A stretch of DNA of 40,452 nt, taken from the NCBI GenBank assembly GCA_913061055.1, contig CAJXVA010000022.1, positions 1 through 40,452 on the forward strand, read 5' to 3'. Origin of the DNA: an uncultured Pseudomonadota bacterium (lineage in GTDB: Bacteria > Myxococcota_A > Polyangia > Nannocystales > Nannocystaceae). A program made the translations under genes and the position numbers. The notes below the pieces were generated by a model, which was not told the origin of the DNA, made no database searches, and worked only from the letters and a program-made list of their open reading frames with translations. Shown here one piece after another: positions 24,984 through 31,613 of this stretch; positions within the stretch are counted from its first letter, which is position 1; every line of letters begins with the position of its first letter.

Positions 24984-26705
24984 ATGGCACACGCTTGGGA
25001 TCGCACGCTCGGCATCATGGCTGGGCTCGCACTGACCGGCTGCTACGCCGGAGCACAAATCGACGTCGAGACGGACGGGGCCAGCACTGCGCCCACCGCC
25101 TCCGGCGAATCTGGCGATACGACGGACGGCGAGGGCAGCGGGGGCACCGACGACCCCGATGTGCCGATGGCCGAATGCGACGGCATGGTCTTCGACCCCG
25201 GGCCGAACCTGGCTCGTCGTCTGACGGTGCTCGAGTATGGCAACACCGTCGAGGCGCTGCTTGGAGTCGACGTCCGGCCGGAGGCGACCGAGCAGCTCCC
25301 CCCCGAGCTTCGAGCCGACGGATTCACCAACACCTCCAGCGGCCTCATCACCACGCTTGGACACATCGAAGCGTATGACGCCCTCGCCTCCCTCGCGATC
25401 GAGCGCATGCCCGACCTCGCAGGTTTCGTGGGCGAGTACACCTCGTGCCAGGAGTTCTCTCCCGCGTGCGAGGCTGAGTTCGTCGAGCGCCTGGGTCTGC
25501 GAGCGTTCCGGCGCCCGCTGACCGAGGACGAGCGCGATGCCCTGGTCTCGGTGTTCGCCGCGGCGCAGGACGAAGACGAGACCTTCGCTCAGGGGGCGGG
25601 GCTGGTCATGCAGGCCATGATGCAGAGCCCGGCGTTCCTGTACCGGCTCGAGGACGAAGTCTCTGGAGATGGAGCTCGAGAACTCGGCGGGTACGCCCTG
25701 GCGACACGCCTGAGCTACTTGATCTGGGCCGGTCCCCCCGATACCGCGCTCCTCGACGCCGCCGGCAATGACGCGCTGCGAACCGACGCGGAGATCGAAG
25801 CTCAGGTCGACCGCATGTTGGCCTCGCCCGAGGCCCGCGACGCATCCGAAGCGTTTGTCGACGACTGGCTGAACCTCGCCCGCCTCAACGGTCTCCCCCG
25901 AGATCCAGAGCGGTTCCCCGACTGGACCACGGCGATCGCCGACGCCATGGTCGACGAGACCCACAGCTACTTCGGTGCGCTGGTCTGGGACGACGTCCGC
26001 CCGCTGATGGACCTGTTCATCGCGCAGGAAGCCTGGCTCACGCCCGAACTCGCGACGCACTACGGCTTGGAGCCCCAAGGCGAGGGCATCCAGCGCTACG
26101 ACATGAGCAACCAGCCCGAGCGCGGCGGTCTGCTGACCCAGGGCAGCATGCTCACCATCGGGGGCAACGAGAGCTCGATGGTCGCTCGCGGCCTGTTCGT
26201 GTTCGAGAGCGTGCTTTGCCAACATCCGGTGTCTCCACCGCCGGGGGTCGACACCACGCCCCCGGATATCGAACCAGGAAGCTCCCAGCGAGACATCTCG
26301 GAGGTGCGCACAACCGATGCGACCTGTGCCGGTTGCCACCTTCAGTTCGAGCCCATCTCTTGGGGCTTGGGCCGCTACCTGGCCGACGGAACGTTCGCCG
26401 ACGAGGATCACCTGGGCAACGCCCTGCGCGAGGACGGCTTCTTGCGCCTGCCGGGCTCGGCGGAGGAGTACCCGTACAACAACGCGGGCGAAATGATGAC
26501 GCTGTTGGCCGAGGCAGACGCCACGCGCGAATGCATGGCCAGCAAGACCACACAGTTCGCCATCGGACGAGCCCTCACGGGCAACGACGACTGCACGATG
26601 GAACAACTGCAAACGCGCTTTGCACAGAGCGACGGCACCTGGCGAGACCTCGTCGTCGCCATCGCGCTAAGCCCCGGCTTCCGGTCGGTGAGGGTGGAGG
26701 AGTAG
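24984..26705 (+). CDS. DUF1592/DUF1588-type CxxCH-containing lipoprotein
   Basis: The 573-residue protein begins MAHAWDRTLGIMAGLALTGC (lipobox LTGC). After a Ser/Gly/Asp linker come the modules seen in planctomycete and myxobacterial paralogues: DUF1587 (LARRLTVLEYGNTVEALLGV), DUF1595 (FVERLGLRAFRRPLTEDERD), DUF1592 (MQAMMQSPAFLYRLEDEVSG to WLNLARL), DUF1588 with the heme-binding motif CAGCH (TTDATCAGCHLQFEPISWGL) and DUF1585 (AGEMMTLLAEADATRECMAS, GRALTGNDDC). It is a lipid-anchored c-type cytochrome-like protein facing the periplasm or the surface. The Tat-exported DUF1552 protein follows two bases later and is its usual partner. Function is unknown, although the gene pair is widespread. 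A strong hairpin covers its ribosome binding site. Confidence 0.9.
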   Translation: MAHAWDRTLGIMAGLALTGCYAGAQIDVETDGASTAPTASGESGDTTDGEGSGGTDDPDVPMAECDGMVFDPGPNLARRLTVLEYGNTVEALLGVDVRPEATEQLPPELRADGFTNTSSGLITTLGHIEAYDALASLAIERMPDLAGFVGEYTSCQEFSPACEAEFVERLGLRAFRRPLTEDERDALVSVFAAAQDEDETFAQGAGLVMQAMMQSPAFLYRLEDEVSGDGARELGGYALATRLSYLIWAGPPDTALLDAAGNDALRTDAEIEAQVDRMLASPEARDASEAFVDDWLNLARLNGLPRDPERFPDWTTAIADAMVDETHSYFGALVWDDVRPLMDLFIAQEAWLTPELATHYGLEPQGEGIQRYDMSNQPERGGLLTQGSMLTIGGNESSMVARGLFVFESVLCQHPVSPPPGVDTTPPDIEPGSSQRDISEVRTTDATCAGCHLQFEPISWGLGRYLADGTFADEDHLGNALREDGFLRLPGSAEEYPYNNAGEMMTLLAEADATRECMASKTTQFAIGRALTGNDDCTMEQLQTRFAQSDGTWRDLVVAIALSPGFRSVRVEE

Positions 26706-26707
26706 AC

Positions 26708-28138
26708 ATGCGGTATCGAAAGGTCATGCCTCGGCGTACGTTCCTGCGGGGCGCCGGCAGCGTTGCAATCGGACTCCCCTTCCTTGGGGCCATGCGGAGC
26801 AGCTCCGTGTGGGGTGGTGGGGATGAAGCCCCCGCTCGCGCGTTCAACCTCTTCTTCGGGCTCGGCTGCCCGACACCGCTGCAGACCGAAGGGTTTGCGG
26901 GGCCCCTCGAGCCGCTCAGCGAAGTCATCGACAACCTGCTGATCGTCCGCGGCGTCGATCAAGTCCGCGGGGATATTCCCGGCGCCAACGCGCACTTCGA
27001 CGGTGCGACCGCCTCGTTCAACGCGATCCCCTCGGAGGGCGAAGTCCAAGCCGGAGGCCCGTCGATCGACCAGGTCATCCGTCGGCAGGTCTATCCCGAC
27101 GGACAGCCTCCCGGTGTGATTCCGACGCTTCTTGCCGGTACCTGGTTCCGGCGCAGCCGGCCCGGTCGGTACCTGCACTCGTGGAACGAGGACGGCTCGC
27201 CTGCCGACCTTCCCATCGAGCGCCCGGCCGCGCTGTTCGAGCGCATCTTCGGCAGCGGTCTTCCGGACACCAACGACCCGAACGAGGAGAAGCGACTGCG
27301 ACAGAAGCGCAGCATCCTCGACTCGGTGCTGCCGCAGTACCAACACATGATGAGCGATGCGAGCAACCTGGGGCAGGCGTCCCGGGCTCGCATCGCCGAC
27401 CACCTCGACAACATCCGGGAGCACGAGCAACGCGTCTTTGGCGAAGGGCCGGAGTGCGAGCTCCCGCCCCAGCCTCAGCCCTCCACGCTCCCGCACGAAG
27501 GTGCGGCCGACCCCGATGGCAGCGGCATCGACATCACGATCGAGGACCTGACCTCGGAGTGGCGACTGATGTCGGACCTCTACGCGCTGGCGGTGCAATG
27601 CGACGTGGTCCGCTTCGGTGGGATGACCTACCTGGCAGCGGGCGAGCGAATTCGGCTCACCGGCGACTATCTCTACCAGGGCGAGTTGCTGCACCAGTTC
27701 AACGACCAGGCGATCCACGGGACCGGTGGCTCGGCGGGTTGCAGCCACGAGTTCTGGCATCAGTTCAACGAGAACGCGGAGAACCTCCAGCTGCGGATGC
27801 ACGTGCACCTCAAGATGCGCGAGCTCGTCTACTTCATGAAGAAGCTCGACGATCCGACGTACGCCGACGCCAACGGGCAGTCCATCCTGCACAACGCTCT
27901 GGTCTCGATCTCGACCGAGTCCGGCGACGGCCGGCACAACGACATCATCCGAGAGCTCAGCGGAATCTTTCACGCATTCTCGCCCGCCGGCGGCCGGCTG
28001 CGTTCCGGGGAGATCGTCGATGCCAACGCCGAGGCCCTCGATGTCTACAACACTATCCTGCAGCAGGGCTTCGGCCTCGACTACAAGATGGGTCCCGCCG
28101 ATCGGCCCGTGAACGTCGTCGACGCGATCCTGCCGTAA
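26708..28138 (+). CDS. Tat-exported DUF1552 protein
   Basis: The 476-residue protein starts MRYRKVMPRRTFLRGAGSVA, a twin-arginine signal (RRTFLRG), so it folds in the cytoplasm before export, often a sign of a cofactor. The DUF1552 core follows: FFGLGCPTPLQTEG, LIVRGVDQVRGDIPGANAHF, GPSIDQVIRRQV and SDLYALAVQCDVVRFGGMTY. His-rich and Cys-containing segments (GTGGSAGCSHEFWHQFNENA, RMHVHLKMRELVYFM) could bind metal. The start is set by GGAGG six bases upstream and by the Tat signal; the frame is open further into the previous gene. The gap to the DUF1592 gene is two bases, so both are probably made together as one exported pair of unknown role. Confidence 0.9.
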   Translation: MRYRKVMPRRTFLRGAGSVAIGLPFLGAMRSSSVWGGGDEAPARAFNLFFGLGCPTPLQTEGFAGPLEPLSEVIDNLLIVRGVDQVRGDIPGANAHFDGATASFNAIPSEGEVQAGGPSIDQVIRRQVYPDGQPPGVIPTLLAGTWFRRSRPGRYLHSWNEDGSPADLPIERPAALFERIFGSGLPDTNDPNEEKRLRQKRSILDSVLPQYQHMMSDASNLGQASRARIADHLDNIREHEQRVFGEGPECELPPQPQPSTLPHEGAADPDGSGIDITIEDLTSEWRLMSDLYALAVQCDVVRFGGMTYLAAGERIRLTGDYLYQGELLHQFNDQAIHGTGGSAGCSHEFWHQFNENAENLQLRMHVHLKMRELVYFMKKLDDPTYADANGQSILHNALVSISTESGDGRHNDIIRELSGIFHAFSPAGGRLRSGEIVDANAEALDVYNTILQQGFGLDYKMGPADRPVNVVDAILP

Positions 28139-28151
28139 CCGCCGACCGGCT

Positions 28152-29633
28152 CTACTTGGGAGCGATCGTCGCCACGAGGGCATCCCCTTCGCTGGCGACG
28201 GTCACCTCGACGGCGTACTCGCGCTCCGCGAAGGCACTGCGCAATCCCTTGAACCGGGCCGACTCCGAGAGCACCTCGGACAAGTCCGACAGGGGCATGG
28301 TGAAGCTCCAAGCGCGCCCGGTACCTCCCACGGCACCGGGATAGCGGGACTCGATGGTCTCCATCAGCGTGGGAACCTGCTCGAGCCCGTAGACAACATC
28401 CTGCTCCAGCGGGGTTCCAGCGACGAGGAACGGAAGCTTGCTCCCCGCCTCAGGCAGCGCTTCGACCGGCGCCAGCTCGAGCGAATCGAGACCAGGGAGC
28501 AAGTCCGAGGACGTGAGCAGCTGTGCCCACTGGGTCCCCACACCGGTCAGCTCGATGCGAACGTCGAGCTGTTGGCCCTGTTTCCCGAAGGGTGCCTGGG
28601 CGGCGACCAGCTCCACGCTACGATCGGGAACGACGCGCGGGCCGGCAGGTTTGAGTCCAGCCAACACGGCCCCGCTCGAGATGGCGGCATCGAACGTCTC
28701 GAGGTGAGAGAAGTCGACCTCGAGCATGTTGCCCTTTCCAGGCTGCAGCCGGAGCTTGCGCGTCTGCGTTGGCTTGGCGAGGAGGGAGCGGTAACGGCCG
28801 AGCGCCGCGTTGTCGATGTAGGGGAGGATCGGCAGCGCCTGCCCGCTGACGGCCGGGTGCGCGAAGTGGTCCAACACCAGCGTCTTGCCGATCTCGCGGA
28901 CCACCAGCACCGCCAGCCCACTGTTCTGACGGGCGACCGCGACGACGTTCTCTTCTTCCAAGAGCCCCTTGAGCAGCGCACCGTTTCCCCGCCTGGGGAC
29001 GGCCTGGCCCTTCACGAAGATCGACGACCCGCCATCGTGCCGCTCGGCGAGCAGAGACTGCTGGCGAACGAACCATCCGGGGCGGTCCAACTTCCCGACC
29101 AGCCTCCAGTGAACCAACGGCGGCTTGCTCGTTGCGAGGGCGGTGTACACGGGCTCGAGCGCCGCCTCGACGGCTGGAATGAGCTCCTCAACCTCGCAGT
29201 TCGATCGTGTGGCGCGGTCGAAGCACTGCGGCAGCAATGGCCGCGCATCGAGTTGTGAGGCTGCTTCGCAGGCACAGAACCCACCGGCCGCAACGGCTGC
29301 GCGCCCCGCCTTTTCGCGAACGGAGAACAAGGCCTCGATCGACGCGTCGGTGTCGGGCTCTGCGGGCAACAGCATCGCGCAGGCCACGGAGTCGCGCTCA
29401 AACCCGAGGTCGTCCAGCGCCATCGGGTCCAGCACCCGAGCGTACAGGCCGGTCGGAGGCGCGGGCGCGGGAAGGTCGAGCAGGACGGGCGGCATGCGGT
29501 CGCGTCCGGCCGACGTGCAGCGTACGACCGCCGCGCGAGCGTCGATCCAGCCCAGAGGGCCCGGGTCCGCGCCACACCCAATCAGCAAGGCCCCAACGGC
29601 TGTGAGTGCCCCGATGCCGCGTTCGGCTCGCAT
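28152..29633 (-). CDS. Large lipoprotein of unknown function
   Basis: The protein has 493 residues from ATG 29633 (MRAERGIGALTAVGALLIGC, lipobox LIGC); the extra codons upstream overlap the divergent gene and look random. About 95 residues with a Cys-poor, Pro-rich stretch precede a region with five Cys (GGFCACEAAS, LPQCFDRATRSNCEVEEL). The rest alternates strands and helices (HWRLVGKLDRPGWFVRQQSL, VLVVREIGKTLVLDHFAHP, RKLRLQPGKGNMLEVDFSHL) in a way that suggests a multi-domain alpha/beta surface protein. I recognise no family. Its C-terminus converges on the DUF1552 gene with a 13-base gap. Confidence 0.75.
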   Translation of the reverse strand: MRAERGIGALTAVGALLIGCGADPGPLGWIDARAAVVRCTSAGRDRMPPVLLDLPAPAPPTGLYARVLDPMALDDLGFERDSVACAMLLPAEPDTDASIEALFSVREKAGRAAVAAGGFCACEAASQLDARPLLPQCFDRATRSNCEVEELIPAVEAALEPVYTALATSKPPLVHWRLVGKLDRPGWFVRQQSLLAERHDGGSSIFVKGQAVPRRGNGALLKGLLEEENVVAVARQNSGLAVLVVREIGKTLVLDHFAHPAVSGQALPILPYIDNAALGRYRSLLAKPTQTRKLRLQPGKGNMLEVDFSHLETFDAAISSGAVLAGLKPAGPRVVPDRSVELVAAQAPFGKQGQQLDVRIELTGVGTQWAQLLTSSDLLPGLDSLELAPVEALPEAGSKLPFLVAGTPLEQDVVYGLEQVPTLMETIESRYPGAVGGTGRAWSFTMPLSDLSEVLSESARFKGLRSAFAEREYAVEVTVASEGDALVATIAPK

Positions 29634-29700
29634 CACCGGCGCAGGGTACCAGCCCGAGCGCGGCCAGGTGCGTTTCGGGGTAGGATCGACGTCCGTGCGG

Positions 29701-30468
29701 ATGCGAGTCGCGCTGGCGCTCTCCTTGGCGCTCCCGGCCCTGATCGCTTGGGTCGCCGTCGGGGTCGACCCGGGTTCGGTGGTGGACGCGTGGTGGCTCC
29801 CCGCGGCGGGAGCTGTCGTGGCCCTGATCTGGCTGCTCGCCCTGAGACGGTCGGTGGTGTTGCTGGTCGTGGCTGGGGGACTCGCGGCACTCAGCGCCCA
29901 GACCAGCGCCAACGCCCGCGCCATGATGGATGTCGCCAGCGATGCCGCGGCCGCGGGTGCCCTTCCGTTCTACGACCTGCGAAGCGGTGGAATCCCAGAA
30001 CCGATCCCGCCCTATGCCCGGGTCAGCGGCTTCGTCCGCTCCGGATGGACGCTCGACGAGTACGCCGTCGAGCGCGGCGAACTCCCCGATCAATCCGCGG
30101 CACCGATCGCCGTCCTCGTGCCGGTCGTCGGCACGCCTGCGGTCGTCGCTGAAGACGACGCGCCCAGCGGGGGCAACCCGATCGAGCCTGGGGTCGCCGT
30201 CGTCGTCGCTCGTGTCGCACCATCGGCGACGTTCGTGCGGACCCAACCCACCAGTCTCAACGGCAAGACCGAGCCTCTCGATCCGGACATCCTCGCGACG
30301 CTCGTCCAAGTGCAAGGCGACCCCGCGCAGCTTCACGGCGTGCTGCTCGACACCCTCGCCGTGCCCAGCCGCCAGGACGCGTGGCTCGAGCTTGGGCTGG
30401 GCCTCATCGCGCTCGTGGTGGCGATGATCTGCGGCTTCGTGGCCGCTGCCCCCCGATCCGAAGCGTAG
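29701..30468 (+). CDS. Membrane protein of unknown function with a central extracytoplasmic domain
   Basis: The protein has 255 residues from ATG 29701; an in-frame GTG two codons earlier is the alternative. Helices are predicted at about residues 5-20, 30-45 and 49-67, then a soluble domain (about 85-225: YDLRSGGIPEPIPPYARVSG, PIAVLVPVVGTPAVVAEDDA), then a fourth helix (LELGLGLIALVVAMICGFVA). The layout resembles small-membrane TMEM/DUF proteins whose middle domain sits outside the cytoplasm, but no family motif is evident. Starts of this gene and the lipoprotein are 67 bases apart on opposite strands, so they share a regulatory region and perhaps a role. Confidence 0.7.
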   Translation: MRVALALSLALPALIAWVAVGVDPGSVVDAWWLPAAGAVVALIWLLALRRSVVLLVVAGGLAALSAQTSANARAMMDVASDAAAAGALPFYDLRSGGIPEPIPPYARVSGFVRSGWTLDEYAVERGELPDQSAAPIAVLVPVVGTPAVVAEDDAPSGGNPIEPGVAVVVARVAPSATFVRTQPTSLNGKTEPLDPDILATLVQVQGDPAQLHGVLLDTLAVPSRQDAWLELGLGLIALVVAMICGFVAAAPRSEA

Positions 30469-30470
30469 AT

Positions 30471-30524
30471 CCACCCGCCGAGCAGAAATCCTGCGTCCAC
30501 GCAGGACCTCGCTCGTAGGTGGGG
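30471..30524 (+). promoter_or_regulatory. Dyad and nested RBS pairing upstream of the ArsI-like gene
   Basis: CCTGCGT-CC-ACGCAGG (30490-30505) is a perfect 7-bp-arm dyad ending 21 bases before the ATG at 30527, a good size for a dimeric repressor such as an ArsR-type protein or for a transcription-control site. Around it CCACC (30471-30475) can pair with GGTGG (30518-30522), part of the Shine-Dalgarno GGTGGGG (30518-30524), so in RNA the dyad could be the inner hairpin of an RBS-hiding structure. Which of the two roles applies cannot be decided from the sequence. Confidence 0.45.
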
Positions 30525-30526
30525 AC

Positions 30527-31006
30527 ATGACTCTCAGCCAACCCCGCGTCCATGTCGCTGTGGCCGTCTCGAATCTCGACCTCTCCGTCGCCTTCTACGA
30601 ACGCATGTTTGGACTGGCACCGGTCAAGAAGCGGCCGGGATATGCCAAGTTTGAGCTCAGCGAGCCCCGATTGAACTTCACCCTCAACGAGACGCCACAG
30701 GCGCGCGCGCCACAGAGCCCTGCCCACTACGGTATCGAGGTTCCGGCGCCGAGCGACGTTGCTGCGTTCGCGTTGCGCGTGCGAGGCGCGGGTCTCGAGG
30801 CTCGACCGGAGGACAACGTGACATGCTGCTACGCAGTGATGGACAAGATCTGGATGCGAGATCCGGACGGGCACGCGTGGGAGGTCTTTGCGATCACCGA
30901 GTCCGATGTGGACAGTGCTCGACCGGTCCAGACCGAGGCGAAGGTCGAGGAAACCAACGAAGCCGCGGCAGACGAGCCCTGCTGCGAACCCACGTGCTGC
31001 ACATGA
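30527..31006 (+). CDS. arsI: ArsI/CadI-family C-As lyase (VOC metalloenzyme)
   Basis: The 159-residue protein is one VOC fold. ArsI-type enzymes are Fe(II)-dependent dioxygenases that break the carbon-arsenic bond of trivalent methyl- or aryl-arsenicals. Metal ligands are in the expected places: His9 (RVHVAVAV), His67 (AHYGIEV) and Glu119 (HAWEVFA). The vicinal Cys pair that holds trivalent arsenic is C100-C101 in NVTCCYAVMDKIWMRDPDG, the hallmark of the family. The C-terminus adds a Cys-rich tail (EPCCEPTCCT), also seen in CadI-type members. A strong Shine-Dalgarno (GGTGGGG) sits two bases before the ATG. The gene overlaps the sigma-factor gene by ATGA, so the two are made together. Cadmium handling is the alternative role. 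Confidence 0.88.
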   Translation: MTLSQPRVHVAVAVSNLDLSVAFYERMFGLAPVKKRPGYAKFELSEPRLNFTLNETPQARAPQSPAHYGIEVPAPSDVAAFALRVRGAGLEARPEDNVTCCYAVMDKIWMRDPDGHAWEVFAITESDVDSARPVQTEAKVEETNEAAADEPCCEPTCCT

Positions 31007-31569
31007 GCCTCGAGCAACACCCTTGGACCTCCATCACGGGCGACCTGCGACGCTACATCGCGCGCAGGGTGCCTGCGGCGGAGGTCGAGGACGTCGTGCA
31101 GGACGTGTTGCTGCGGGTCGTCGCGTCCAAAGATGCCCTCGCCGAGGACCGCCCGCTGGCGCCCTGGGTGCGCACCGTCGCTCGGAACGCAGTCATCGAT
31201 CGACACCGAAAGCGCAGCGCCTCGCCCCCTCCCCCGGACCCTGCCGTCGATGCAGAAGGCCTGACGATCGAAGCCCAGTCCGAGGCCCAGCGTGCGCTGC
31301 TGGGTATCTGGCTGCGGGTGACCGTCGACGAGCTCCCCGAGCCCTACCGTGAGGCTGTGCACCGCGTCGACGTGCTTGGCGAGGCCCAGTCCGATGTCGC
31401 CGACGCGTTGCAGCTCCCGTACTCGACGATCAAGTCGCGGGTTCAGCGAGGCCGCGCCAAGCTTCGCGACTCGTTCTTCCGCTGTTGTGACGCCGAGCTC
31501 GACGCCCGGGGACGCATCGACAGCGTTCGGTCCCGCCAAGACTGTCCGTGCTGTGATCCGCAGGGCTAG
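31003..31569 (+). CDS. Sigma-70 family (SigZ/ECF-like) factor with Cys-rich C-terminal tail
   Basis: The 188-residue protein has sigma region 2 (about 13-75, DLRRYIARRVPAAEVEDVVQ then DVLLRVV and WVRTVARNAVIDRHRKR) and region 4 (about 100-158, VDELPEPYREAVHRVDVLGE to LPYSTIKSRVQRGRAKLRD, a helix-turn-helix). Instead of ending there it carries a tail with Cys161-Cys162 and Cys181, Cys183, Cys184 (RCCDAEL, DCPCCDPQG). Myxobacterial CorE-type sigma factors sense copper or cadmium through a Cys-rich C-terminal tail and need no anti-sigma factor. By analogy this one may sense arsenite or a soft metal directly. Its ATG overlaps the stop of the ArsI-like gene, so product ratio is coupled. No anti-sigma gene is adjacent. 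Confidence 0.85.
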   Translation: MSLEQHPWTSITGDLRRYIARRVPAAEVEDVVQDVLLRVVASKDALAEDRPLAPWVRTVARNAVIDRHRKRSASPPPPDPAVDAEGLTIEAQSEAQRALLGIWLRVTVDELPEPYREAVHRVDVLGEAQSDVADALQLPYSTIKSRVQRGRAKLRDSFFRCCDAELDARGRIDSVRSRQDCPCCDPQG

Positions 31570-31613
31570 CACCCCGCGGGTTTCACTCCCGTAGCTCCCG
31601 CGGAGTACACTGC

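Noticed and set aside
24957..28183. Two long antisense frames over the DUF1592 and DUF1552 genes
   Set aside because: The plus-strand proteins have lipobox, Tat signal and domain motifs; the antisense frames show none.
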